Shown here: positions 17,872 to 25,457 of the stretch, in pieces | Layout of the letters: every line of letters starts with the position of its first letter | How positions within the stretch are numbered: position 1 is the first letter of the stretch | Source: an uncultured Actinomycetes bacterium | GTDB lineage: Bacteria; Actinomycetota; Acidimicrobiia; Acidimicrobiales; RAAP-2 | Length of the DNA: 64,000 nt | Direction of reading: 5' to 3' | NCBI GenBank assembly: GCA_903830655.1 | Contig: CAIKUQ010000068.1 | Coordinates: 18,139 to 82,138 of the forward strand | The notes under the pieces: generated by a model | What the model was told of the DNA's origin: nothing | Databases searched by the model: none | What the model saw: only the letters and a program-made list of their open reading frames with translations | Translations under genes and position numbers: made by a program

Positions 17872-17896
17872 GCTACGCGAAATCCTCGCGAGTAGC
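17872..17896. repeat. Imperfect palindrome between pspA and doxX
   Basis: GCTAC-GCGA, a 5-nt loop and TCGC-GA-GTAGC form a 9-bp stem with a 2-nt bulge. It lies about 55 bp upstream of pspA and 115 bp upstream of the divergent doxX gene, a suitable place for an operator or a leader structure. No T tract follows. Confidence 0.3.
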
Positions 17897-18010
17897 CCTA
17901 GATTCAGTAATTCTTATGGCAATAATAAGGAAATTTCTGAAAAATGGCTGAGTTATGCTTAGTTGGCGTCGTTTACACGTTTTGGCGCCTTCCCCAACCC
18001 CAGGAGTTTT

Positions 18011-18376
18011 ATGTCGGCCGTTGCAGCACTACTCAGTTTGGCGCTGTTCATTGTTTTTGCTGGATCGGCGATCCAGAAGTTCGTTTTTTCCTCGATAACG
18101 GCCTCGGCGGCCGAGCACTTGGGCTTTTCAAAAACTCAATACGTTCGCATTGGGGCTATCGAATTAGCGGGTGCGCTCGGACTAATTTCAGGTTTGAGCG
18201 CCACCACGGGCCTTTGGGCAATTCTCAATGAAGTGGCTGCGGGTGGTTTAACACTCACCATGCTTGGTGCGTTCGTCTTTTATCGTCGCGCCGGAGACAA
18301 ATTTAAGGGCTACGCCGGAGCGTTGATTATTGGCCTGGCCTGCGCCACCGAACTCGTCATACGCCTGAGTGCGTAA
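18011..18376 (+). CDS. DoxX-family membrane protein
   Basis: 121 aa from ATG 18011, which has AGGAG 4 nt upstream; an in-frame GTG/ATG start at 17963 would add 16 residues without support. Four hydrophobic segments match the small DoxX-like four-helix fold, with the AGSAIQKF element after helix 1. Members are linked to redox or sulfur-stress functions, but the role here is unknown. It is convergent with the DsbA-like gene with no gap. Confidence 0.8.
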   Translation: MSAVAALLSLALFIVFAGSAIQKFVFSSITASAAEHLGFSKTQYVRIGAIELAGALGLISGLSATTGLWAILNEVAAGGLTLTMLGAFVFYRRAGDKFKGYAGALIIGLACATELVIRLSA

Positions 18377-18970
18377 TTAGCGAGGCAACCGGGTGTGCTT
18401 GAACTCATTAAGCGCACTCTGAGTACTCATCAAGGCAACGAGCGACTGTAGTAATTCGGCAGATTTCTCGGGTGATTCTGGTTCATCCATGTAGCGGACG
18501 AAGGTCGCGTCGCCATTAACAACAAAGGTCGGCACTCCGAATGCTTCGTAGCTAGTGAACTCGGTGAAGGTCTTGCCGATTACCTCGTGAGGTCGGCGAG
18601 TAGCCACATCGGCCTTCACCATTTCACTATCTACGCCCAGGGGAGCAAGGATCGGCTCAATCTGCTCCCACGAGACCAGGCGAATACCCTGTTCGTGGCG
18701 GGCGCGAAAGAGTGCTTCGTGAACGTTGAGAAAAAGCTCGGGTTGCTGGTCTCGAATAGAGGTCGAGATGGCGAGGGAGAGAAGTTCCGCATCCTTGGAT
18801 TCGTCGTTCCAAACATCAGGTGCGCCTTCGCCACGGTAGTTCTGGCTCATTGTCCAGGGTGAGAACTCAATTTCCAACTCCGCGCCACCTTTCAGAGCGC
18901 TGACGGCATGAAGATGAATGTTTTTTGCGAACGGGCATCGATAATCGTAGGAGAGCTTGAAAGAATTCAT
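18377..18970 (-). CDS. DsbA-family thioredoxin-fold protein
   Basis: 197 aa. The N-terminal DYRCPFAK motif has a single active-site Cys (CPFA, not CPxC). The GVPTFVV element supplies the cis-Pro loop of the DsbA/FrnE/HCCA-isomerase group, and a helical insert lies between. It is related to mycothiol-dependent or FrnE-like oxidoreductases; the substrate is unknown. A -10-like TAGGCT lies 6 nt before its ATG. Confidence 0.82.
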   Translation of the reverse strand: MNSFKLSYDYRCPFAKNIHLHAVSALKGGAELEIEFSPWTMSQNYRGEGAPDVWNDESKDAELLSLAISTSIRDQQPELFLNVHEALFRARHEQGIRLVSWEQIEPILAPLGVDSEMVKADVATRRPHEVIGKTFTEFTSYEAFGVPTFVVNGDATFVRYMDEPESPEKSAELLQSLVALMSTQSALNEFKHTRLPR

Positions 18971-18976
18971 CCAACC

Positions 18977-18982
18977 AGCCTA
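18977..18982 (-). promoter_or_regulatory. Candidate -10 element of DsbA-like gene
   Basis: TAGGCT on the minus strand ends 6 nt before ATG 18970; no Shine-Dalgarno sequence is seen, so the transcript is probably leaderless. Confidence 0.45.
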
Positions 18983-18985
18983 GGA

Positions 18986-19819
18986 CTAGATTGCGACCGC
19001 GACGCCACTGTCGATGCACTCTTGGGTGTAGGGGCACCAGCGACACGCAGACCGCGAGGGACGTGCGGGAAATTCACCCTCGGTGTAGAAGCGATTGATG
19101 AGGCGCCAGGCAGCAGAGGCGCGACCAATTTGCTGGTCGACCTCTTTGCCCGAAACTAGCTTCTCGTCAGATTGCCCCGCTTCGACGTAGATGAGCCTTA
19201 GTTTGGTGGGGCGAACTTTATGAGTCTCTTTGAAGAGAGCTGCGTAGATCTCCATGTTTTCGAAGCGCTTTTCGAAGTAGTCACCGCGCGGGAACTTGCC
19301 CGTTTTGTAATCAACAATGGTTAAAGATCCATCCTCTTCTTCATCAAGGCGATCGAGGATGCCATACAAGGGCGTCTCGGCGATGGTGGCCTTCATCGTG
19401 AATTCGGCCTGGCGCTTATTTACCTTCGCGGGCTCTTCGAGCCTGAAGTAGCCGTGCAGTGATTTGTCGATGTCGGTATTCAAGACTCCATCGAGGGCGT
19501 CGTCAAAACCGATATCGGCCTTGGCCTCACTGGTGAGCTCCGCCGCCTTCGCCTCATTAATGAAGGACTTGGCGGCCTCGAGGGTGCGAGCTTCACCCTC
19601 TAAGCCAAAGAGTTTGTCGAGGATGATGTGGACAATGCGTCCTTTAACCAGGGGGTAGCTTGACTTGCTCGGAAGTCGATCAATCGCTCCATATTGGTAC
19701 TTGCGGTAACAGATTGTGAAGTCGTTGAGTTTGGAGGGCGAGAGGTATGCGGGTAGTGAATTATCGAAGGGCATCCATCCAATGTAGAGGTGGGGTGTGA
19801 GGTTTGGCGAGATGCTCAT
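18986..19819 (-). CDS. RecB/Cas4-like PD-(D/E)XK nuclease with Fe-S cysteines
   Basis: 277 aa from ATG 19819, which overlaps the MFS stop as ATGA; the frame is open further upstream but inside the MFS gene. The nuclease core shows GILDRLDEEED and VDYKTGK, the acidic and Lys catalytic motifs. One Cys near the N-terminus (FTICYRKY) and three near the C-terminus (CRWC...C) form the four-Cys iron-sulfur pattern of Cas4/AddB-type exonucleases. Stand-alone actinobacterial RecB-family exonucleases like this are known; the function is probably DNA repair. No CRISPR genes are nearby. Confidence 0.85.
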   Translation of the reverse strand: MSISPNLTPHLYIGWMPFDNSLPAYLSPSKLNDFTICYRKYQYGAIDRLPSKSSYPLVKGRIVHIILDKLFGLEGEARTLEAAKSFINEAKAAELTSEAKADIGFDDALDGVLNTDIDKSLHGYFRLEEPAKVNKRQAEFTMKATIAETPLYGILDRLDEEEDGSLTIVDYKTGKFPRGDYFEKRFENMEIYAALFKETHKVRPTKLRLIYVEAGQSDEKLVSGKEVDQQIGRASAAWRLINRFYTEGEFPARPSRSACRWCPYTQECIDSGVAVAI

Positions 19820-21042
19820 CGAGATGCATCGACGCTGTTGACCTTGCGTGAAAAGAGGAGCAAAACAGTTGGTATCGAACAGATGACTGGGGACCATAAC
19901 AAATAGTTCCGCGTTCCGAAGTGGCTCGCCAGAGTCCCGGCAATGACTAAACCCAACGGAGTGAGGCCGAGTGAGACAAACCAGTCAACGGAACTCGCTC
20001 GACCCAGCAGATCGCGTGGCACTTCGCTCTGCATTAGCGATTCCCAAATTACGTTGCCGTACATCAAAGTCGGGGCGGTCAAGGCGACCGAAAGCAAGAG
20101 GAGCCAGTACGAGTGGGCGTAGGCCACAATTAGGATTCCGAATGACGCAATAAGCCAGGACGAAACCATTACGCGAATTCTCTTGCGTGGCGCCTTCATG
20201 CTGGCACTCAGTAGGGCGGCTACTGCCGAAATCAAGCCATAACCGCCGAAGATAAATCCAATCGTCGCCCTGGGCAGTCGCATGTCTTGGCGCATCAGCG
20301 ATGTCATCAAGACAGTGGAGGTCGAAAAGACGAGACCATTCGACAAACTGACTGCAGACAGAGTGGCCCACATCCAAGTGGTTCGCCGAACGTAGGTCGC
20401 ACCCTCTTTGAGATCGCCGAGAACGCTCTTTTTCTCGAGCCGACTTGGCGCGGGAGTTGAACGCATGAGGGCCAAGGCACCCGCGCTTACGACAAAGGTG
20501 GCTGAGTCAATTCCAATGGCGAGTGGGATTGAGTGAGCGCTCAGTAGCCCACCCATGGCGGGGCCGACCATACCCCCAAATACCTGACTCGCCAAGGGAC
20601 GAACACCATTCATTGCCTGAAGGTGCTCGGCATCGACGAGCTCGGGAATGAAGGCGGTCATAGCGGGCATAAAGAGTGCGTCAAAGAACCCAAAAATGAA
20701 TGCTCCAAGTAACAAGAGTGTGAAGTTGAGGTGGTGGGTTACCAGCAAGATGGCCATTGCCGCGGTGACGATTGCTCGAATGCCATCAGAAAGGAGCAGA
20801 AGGGTGCGGCGAGAATATCTGTCGACAACAATCCCACCGAACAGGATGAAAATAACCAGTGGAATCATCCGAAATGCCGCGAAGAGTCCCAAGGCGCCCA
20901 CCGAGTGCTTGAGGTCGAGCACCAAAAAGGTCAATGCAATAGTGGATACGCCATTACCGAATGAGGAGATCGCTTGCCCGCTGAGCAAAAGCCGGGCTTC
21001 ACGGTTTTTGAGGACGCGCAACAGCGGCCACGAGCGCTTCAT
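19816..21042 (-). CDS. Major facilitator superfamily transporter
   Basis: 408 aa with about 12 hydrophobic helices. The A-like motif between helices 2 and 3 reads GGIVVDRYSRRT, close to the GxxxDRxGRR consensus of macrolide-type (MefA-like) exporters. The substrate is unknown. The gene is upstream of and overlaps the RecB-like gene by 4 bp, a coupling without clear functional meaning. A -10-like TAGCGT lies 8 nt before the ATG. Confidence 0.87.
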   Translation of the reverse strand: MKRSWPLLRVLKNREARLLLSGQAISSFGNGVSTIALTFLVLDLKHSVGALGLFAAFRMIPLVIFILFGGIVVDRYSRRTLLLLSDGIRAIVTAAMAILLVTHHLNFTLLLLGAFIFGFFDALFMPAMTAFIPELVDAEHLQAMNGVRPLASQVFGGMVGPAMGGLLSAHSIPLAIGIDSATFVVSAGALALMRSTPAPSRLEKKSVLGDLKEGATYVRRTTWMWATLSAVSLSNGLVFSTSTVLMTSLMRQDMRLPRATIGFIFGGYGLISAVAALLSASMKAPRKRIRVMVSSWLIASFGILIVAYAHSYWLLLLSVALTAPTLMYGNVIWESLMQSEVPRDLLGRASSVDWFVSLGLTPLGLVIAGTLASHFGTRNYLLWSPVICSIPTVLLLFSRKVNSVDASR

Positions 21043-21050
21043 GAGGGAAA

Positions 21051-21056
21051 ACGCTA
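21051..21056 (-). promoter_or_regulatory. Candidate -10 element of the MFS gene
   Basis: TAGCGT on the minus strand, 8 nt before ATG 21042, followed by TTTCCC as at smc (TAGCGT then CTTTCC). Confidence 0.4.
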
Positions 21057-21115
21057 CTCCTTTGCGCTAACACCCATAGGCTGTTTTACAAGGGGGATTG
21101 CTACTGCGAGAACAT

Positions 21116-21814
21116 ATGACCAACCCTTCACCCGAAAACAAGCCGAACTCCCAAGAGAGTGAAATGACCGACCTGCGGGTCGATCCCATGGAATTTGAAG
21201 TTAACTATCGCACCGACCCCGTTTCGGGGAATCGAACAGCGACCAGCGCCTACGACACCATGCAACTCGCGGCATTATCAGATCCGATAACCGTAACCGT
21301 TGCTCGCACCGCTACGGTCGGTCACGAAGCCGAGTTAGCCAAGGGCTTGGAGTCACTCGCTGAGTTGGCAAAGAAGGCCCCAGGTTGCTTAGGGGCGGGA
21401 GTCTTTGCCCCCGGAACCAGTGTTGGTCCCTACCAATTAGTGGTTCGATTTGAGAACGCCGGCTACTTGCGCGAGTGGGAAGACTCGCCGCAACGCAACG
21501 AGGTCCTCGAAGCAATCGATCACGCCATTGACATCATCGCAGTGGCAGCCACCGCGTCGCCCGACGCATTCTTCGAAGCGCAAGCTTCGCATGAACCTGA
21601 GCGACCCATTCACCAAATTATTTCTGACACTATGTGGTTCTTGCCCATTTCACTAGCGATAGTTCTTATCCTGATTCCGATAGTGCACAATGTGCCTCTG
21701 GTCCCGCGGTTACTTATCACCGGTCTGAGTGCGTCAATCGCTTCGTTCATCGGGGTACGACCACTGAGAAACGCATGGCGGCGTCACCGGGCGAAGAAAA
21801 ACCCATTGGGCTAG
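21116..21814 (+). CDS. Monooxygenase-fold (ABM) protein with C-terminal membrane helices
   Basis: 232 aa from ATG 21116 (a TTG at 21098 with AAGGGGGA upstream is the alternative start). After a polar N-terminus, residues of about 60-150 form an antibiotic-biosynthesis-monooxygenase-like ferredoxin fold (TVTVARTATVGHEAEL, VVRFENAGYLREWEDS). Two C-terminal transmembrane helices end in a basic tail. ABM domains fused to two membrane helices are known in a few bacterial families but the role is not established. Transcription may start at TAGGCT 21077-21082. Confidence 0.78.
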   Translation: MTNPSPENKPNSQESEMTDLRVDPMEFEVNYRTDPVSGNRTATSAYDTMQLAALSDPITVTVARTATVGHEAELAKGLESLAELAKKAPGCLGAGVFAPGTSVGPYQLVVRFENAGYLREWEDSPQRNEVLEAIDHAIDIIAVAATASPDAFFEAQASHEPERPIHQIISDTMWFLPISLAIVLILIPIVHNVPLVPRLLITGLSASIASFIGVRPLRNAWRRHRAKKNPLG

Positions 21815-21869
21815 GTCCGAGAAGTTCGGAGCCAACAATCCACCAGCTGGCCGGAGTGCGCGATCGGAG

Positions 21870-21940
<71 letters not shown>

Positions 21941-21977
21941 AGTAAAACTGCAGAGTAGTCATTCTAGAGCAGGGAAC

Positions 21978-21983
21978 TAGCGT
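21978..21983 (+). promoter_or_regulatory. Candidate -10 element of the globin gene
   Basis: TAGCGT ends 6 nt before GTG 21990; no ribosome binding site is evident, so a leaderless transcript is likely. Confidence 0.45.
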
Positions 21984-21989
21984 GGGTGC

Positions 21990-22364
21990 GTGGAACAAAC
22001 CATGTACGAAGCCCTTGGCGGAGAACCCTTTTTTACGGACCTCGTTGAAGGGTTTTACCTAGGCGTGGAAAAAGACGAAATTCTTCGCCCCATGTACCCC
22101 GAAGATCTGACCGACGCCAAGCGCCACCTCATTCTCTTTCTCGTCCAATATTGGGGCGGACCCCGAACCTATTTAGAGGAGCGGGGTCACCCACGATTGC
22201 GTATGCGACACGCCCCTTTCACGATCAACAAGCGAGCCCGCGAAGCATGGCTGAGCGCCATGATGCATTCGCTCAACGAACTCAAGGCGCGAATGACGGA
22301 TGAACAGTTCACCGAATTCGCAGAATACTTCGCGATGTCAGCGATGCAGCTGCGCAACGCGTAG
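21990..22364 (+). CDS. glbO: Group II truncated hemoglobin (trHbO)
   Basis: 124 aa, GTG start. It binds heme and O2; GlbO proteins are thought to aid respiration or detoxify oxidants. The globin helices include YEALGGEPFF at the start, the LVQYWGGP segment and HPRLRMRH with the proximal His of helix F. Length and motifs match actinobacterial trHbO. A hairpin follows the stop. Confidence 0.92.
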   Translation: MEQTMYEALGGEPFFTDLVEGFYLGVEKDEILRPMYPEDLTDAKRHLILFLVQYWGGPRTYLEERGHPRLRMRHAPFTINKRAREAWLSAMMHSLNELKARMTDEQFTEFAEYFAMSAMQLRNA

Positions 22365-22370
22365 TTCCGA

Positions 22371-22390
22371 TTGCCCCACCTACGGGGCAA
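22371..22390 (+). terminator. Hairpin after the globin gene
   Basis: TTGCCCC, loop ACCTAC, GGGGCAA: a perfect 7-bp stem 7 nt after the globin stop, followed by a mixed AAATTCTTT stretch. The T tract is poor, so it is a weak or Rho-assisted terminator candidate. Confidence 0.45.
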
Positions 22391-22398
22391 AAATTCTT

Positions 22399-22404
22399 TA
22401 CGCT
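22399..22404 (+). promoter_or_regulatory. Candidate -10 element of the PH-domain gene
   Basis: TACGCT ends 6 nt before ATG 22411 and lies just after the globin hairpin. Confidence 0.4.
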
Positions 22405-22410
22405 AGATGT

Positions 22411-22980
22411 ATGCGTACCAACGACTGGCAAGAGGACGAGATGCTCATAGTCTCGGTGAGTCCAATTCCCTTCGGCCTCGTTGGCCCGGTGCTGAGTTTC
22501 GCCGCGATAGCGAGTCTGCTCGTCGCCGGCTATCAGTCGGTTGGGTTTATTCGCCAGCACGTGCTCCCAATTGGCCTCATCGTCCTCGGGCCCACGTTGC
22601 TACTGGTCGCCACACGGACATGGCGCTGGCGTTCACACAGGGTGCTTGTGACCAGTCATCGGGTGCAAATTCTGTCCGGCACCATTAAACGCCACCGAGA
22701 TTCTGTTTATTTTGAATACCTGGTGGGAGTCCACACCCAAAAGCGAGTGCGTGACCGACTCGCTCGTCGAGGGGGCGTCACGCTCGAAACTCACCAAGGG
22801 CCGGTTCACTTGGGCCATTTCCGACACCCTGACTCGCTAGTCAGGGTCATTCAACATCAACGCGACGCGTACTCGAGGGATTCAATTCCACTCGATACCA
22901 CCTTTGACTTTGAAATGCCGACCCCTTTCACACCTCGGGTGGTGCGCCGACGGTCGCACCGACAAGGTGACCATGAGTAG
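22411..22980 (+). CDS. Membrane PH-domain (bPH2-like) protein
   Basis: 189 aa from ATG 22411; the frame is open to 22300 but that part is inside the globin gene. Two hydrophobic helices (about residues 15-37 and 45-63) precede a bacterial PH-like domain of the DUF304/YdbS type (WRWRSHRVLVTSHRVQIL..., then a series of short beta strands). A basic C-terminus follows. The function is unknown; such proteins are membrane-associated. The stop overlaps the next start. Confidence 0.75.
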   Translation: MRTNDWQEDEMLIVSVSPIPFGLVGPVLSFAAIASLLVAGYQSVGFIRQHVLPIGLIVLGPTLLLVATRTWRWRSHRVLVTSHRVQILSGTIKRHRDSVYFEYLVGVHTQKRVRDRLARRGGVTLETHQGPVHLGHFRHPDSLVRVIQHQRDAYSRDSIPLDTTFDFEMPTPFTPRVVRRRSHRQGDHE

Positions 22981-23362
22981 CGCTGGCACGCCCCGGAGTT
23001 TTGATGCGCCCCGACCGCGACGAATCCCCGCCTTCGTTGAAGGTGTAGATGATGCGGGGCTAGCGCTCACTCGCACGATTACCAGCCCAACTCTGATTGT
23101 CGTCGTGAAGGACAATTGCGGTGGGTGTAGCGAATTTGTCGCCAATCAAGCGATCATTCCCGTCACCGTGCTGCTCGTAACCGAATCCGCAGATGCCAGC
23201 CAAAAGTATGGGGCCCTCCTGGCTCCAGCGTTCATTGCCGCCATTGATGCGCGTTTCGCGCCGGTCTATGTCCTCGTGGCGGGAGAGCCCCTAGGGGTCG
23301 CCACCGAAGGCACCGTATTTAGTGCCGAGCAAGTGTTGACGGAGATTTCGCCCTTCCTGTAA
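22973..23362 (+). CDS. Small thioredoxin-like protein with CGGC motif
   Basis: 129 aa from ATG 22973, overlapping the PH gene by 8 bp. After a Pro/Arg-rich N-terminus the core runs TLIVVVKDNCGGCSEF, a beta strand followed by a C-G-G-C motif at the start of a helix, as in thioredoxin-fold oxidoreductases. A later hydrophobic strand (FAPVYVLVAG) fits the fold, but the expected cis-Pro before it is not clear. I do not know the family; a dithiol role is inferred. It lies directly upstream of a Cys-rich small protein. Confidence 0.7.
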   Translation: MSSAGTPRSFDAPRPRRIPAFVEGVDDAGLALTRTITSPTLIVVVKDNCGGCSEFVANQAIIPVTVLLVTESADASQKYGALLAPAFIAAIDARFAPVYVLVAGEPLGVATEGTVFSAEQVLTEISPFL

Positions 23363-23412
23363 TTCTGATGTAACACCCCCTTGTAAGGGTTGAAGCAGAA
23401 GAAAGGAATTAC

Positions 23413-23622
23413 ATGCGACATGAAATTGAAGTATCGATTAGCTGTTCTGAGTGCGTGCGTCGCGATACTCCTGATTGCCAGGGCTGCTTGGTGAGTTTTG
23501 TTTTGGGTGGTGCACCTGATTCATTGGAACTCACCGCCAGCGAAGCCGCGGTTGTCGAACTGTTGACTAGAGAACAGATGATTCCGCGCCTGCGCTTTGA
23601 ACCCGTTATTTCCGAGGGCTAA
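23413..23622 (+). CDS. Small Cys-rich actinobacterial protein
   Basis: 69 aa, ATG with AGAAAGGAA upstream. Four Cys residues in the order CxxC...CxxC (SCSECV, DCQGCL) form a probable zinc or redox site in the first 26 residues, followed by an acidic helical tail. Small actinobacterial proteins with a DCVVxxLL-type segment are common; the function is unknown. The leader has a CCCT-TGTA-AGGG hairpin at 23378-23389. Confidence 0.72.
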   Translation: MRHEIEVSISCSECVRRDTPDCQGCLVSFVLGGAPDSLELTASEAAVVELLTREQMIPRLRFEPVISEG

Positions 23623-23633
23623 TCGCCCTCGAT

Positions 23634-23639
23634 TAGATT
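23634..23639 (+). promoter_or_regulatory. Candidate -10 element of pimB'
   Basis: TAGATT ends 7 nt before GTG 23647 and favours that start over upstream in-frame TTG 23638 and GTG 23641, which lie inside or next to the element. Confidence 0.45.
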
Positions 23640-23646
23640 GGTGGGC

Positions 23647-24792
23647 GTGGCTCGGCATCTTCTAATCACTAATGATTATCTGCCGAAGACCGGTGGCATT
23701 CAGGTCTACTTGCACGAATTGTGGCGTCGACTCGAACGAGGTCAGGCCGTGGTCTTAACCGCCACATCGGACTCGGGCGCTCGCGAATTCGACCGTCACT
23801 CTGATGTGGTGATCGAGAGAATCCCGCAAAAGACGCTCTTCTTGCCAACTCGTAAAGTGCGAAAATTCATCGAGACCGCGATTGCTACACACGACCCTGA
23901 CTTTGTGTTGTTCGATCCCGCTTGGCCCCTCGGCCTTATTGGCCCCCGATTATCTCGACCGTACGGTGTCATTTTGCACGGTGCCGAAGTCGCAATTCCC
24001 GGTCGCCTTCCGTTTGTTTCATCAACTCTCAAGTACGTGCTGCGAAACGCCGTAGTGGCCGTATGCGCCGGCTCCTACCCCGAAGCAGAGGCGCGCCGGA
24101 ATGCTGGCGCACTGATGCCCCCTGTTGTCCAGGTACCTCCCGGGGTGGACATTGCACGCTTCATTCCGCTTTCTCCGAGTGAGCGACAAAGTGTTCGACA
24201 AGAAATGGGAATTTCCGATACTGCCCTGATCGTGGCCTCCTATTCACGGCTTGTTCCTCGCAAGGGCATGGATATCCTGATTAAAGCAAGCGCCACACTC
24301 AAGGAGGAATTCCCTGATTTAACCGTCATGATTGGGGGCACCGGAAGAGATGGCCAGAGGTTGCGCAAGCTAGCGCGCAGACTGCATGCACCGGTCACCT
24401 TCTTAGGACGAGTCAGCGATGAGCAACTCCCCAAATGGCTTGGTTCCAGTGATCTCTTCGTGATGGACTGTCGTAGCCGATGGTTCAGACTTGAACAAGA
24501 AGGCTTTGGCATGGTCTTTGGCGAAGCGGGTGCTGCGGGCATTCCACAAATTGCTGGTCGTTCGGGGGGTTCGCACGAAGCAGTTCGCCACGGCGAAACA
24601 GGCTTAGTTGTTGATGAGCCAAAGTCGGTCACCGCTCTAGTTGTGGCGATGCGTGAACTGCTCGCTGACCCGAGACGGCGTGCACTGATGGCTACTCAAT
24701 CCAGGCGAGTGGCCGAAGATGTGTACAACTGGGACAAGTTAGCGAGAGGCCTCGCTGCGGGGCTCAAACCATTTGCCGGTGCCGAGGAATGA
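23647..24792 (+). CDS. pimB: GT4 mannosyltransferase, PimB'-like
   Basis: 381 aa from GTG 23647, which yields MARHLLITNDYLP, matching the MRVxMVTNDFPP start of PimB'. PimB' transfers mannose from GDP-mannose to the 6-position of phosphatidylinositol monomannoside, starting PIM/lipoglycan synthesis. Seen are the GGIQVYLHEL N-domain motif, the SRLVPRKGMDILI loop and the QEGFGMVFGEAGAAG acceptor/donor region with the catalytic Glu, plus a SGGSHEAV motif. In this family the DCRSRW segment replaces the usual PxR loop. It overlaps the next gene by 4 bp. It could use another polyprenyl or inositol lipid. Confidence 0.85.
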   Translation: MARHLLITNDYLPKTGGIQVYLHELWRRLERGQAVVLTATSDSGAREFDRHSDVVIERIPQKTLFLPTRKVRKFIETAIATHDPDFVLFDPAWPLGLIGPRLSRPYGVILHGAEVAIPGRLPFVSSTLKYVLRNAVVAVCAGSYPEAEARRNAGALMPPVVQVPPGVDIARFIPLSPSERQSVRQEMGISDTALIVASYSRLVPRKGMDILIKASATLKEEFPDLTVMIGGTGRDGQRLRKLARRLHAPVTFLGRVSDEQLPKWLGSSDLFVMDCRSRWFRLEQEGFGMVFGEAGAAGIPQIAGRSGGSHEAVRHGETGLVVDEPKSVTALVVAMRELLADPRRRALMATQSRRVAEDVYNWDKLARGLAAGLKPFAGAEE

Positions 24793-25457
24793 AACTCGGC
24801 GTAGTTCTACCAACTTTTAGTACGGACCCTACGGCGGCTTTTGGTATTGCCGCCCAGGCCGCTAAAGCGGGCATTGATGGAGTATTCGCCTACGACCACA
24901 TTTGGCCCATGGGTTCACCAGGCCGACCGGCCCTTGCTCCCTTTCCCGTACTCGCGGCTGTGGCGACCAGATTCCCCAATTTGATTGTGGCCCCGCTAGT
25001 GGCGCGAGTGACGTTGGCCGAGCCCGAGCGCATCGCACAGCGTTTCGCGACTTTAGAGAAAATTGCTCCTGGTCGAGTAATTGCGGCCCTAGGGACTGGA
25101 GATTCCCTAAGTCGTGACGAAGAGGTCGCCCTGGGATTGCCGGTTGCTGGGGCCACCGAGCGTCGCGAACGACTCCGCCGGGTGATTGAGTTACTCCCCG
25201 AACACATGGAGAAATGGTGTGGCGGTGGCGGAGCGGAGACCAATCAGATCGCGCGGGAATTTGGAATGGCTCTCAACTTATGGGACTCAACATCTACCGA
25301 ACTCACGGTCGCGGCACTCGATGGACCCGTTTGTTGGGCTGGTCCGAGGCCCGGAAATATGGCCGAGGCCCTGCGTTCTTACGAAGAAGCTGGCGCCACG
25401 TGGGCCGTAGTCGCGGGGACGGTAAATCTTGAGGTACTAGCGAGCCTTAGGGGATAG
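24789..25457 (+). CDS. Luciferase-like (LLM) F420-type oxidoreductase, short
   Basis: 222 aa, overlapping pimB' by 4 bp. The N-terminus MKLGVVLPTF and AAKAGIDGVFAYDHIWPMG are typical of F420-dependent LLM proteins, with later LGTGDSLSRDEEVALGLP. Typical members are 280-340 aa; here the middle of the barrel is shortened, which may remove a substrate-binding segment. The function is unknown. Its 3' end overlaps the convergent pentapeptide gene by 11 bp. Confidence 0.78.
   Translation: MKLGVVLPTFSTDPTAAFGIAAQAAKAGIDGVFAYDHIWPMGSPGRPALAPFPVLAAVATRFPNLIVAPLVARVTLAEPERIAQRFATLEKIAPGRVIAALGTGDSLSRDEEVALGLPVAGATERRERLRRVIELLPEHMEKWCGGGGAETNQIAREFGMALNLWDSTSTELTVAALDGPVCWAGPRPGNMAEALRSYEEAGATWAVVAGTVNLEVLASLRG

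Noticed and set aside
18986..19819. RecB-like nuclease as a CRISPR Cas4
   Set aside because: No repeats, cas1 or cas2 are present in the window; stand-alone RecB-family exonucleases with four Cys are common.
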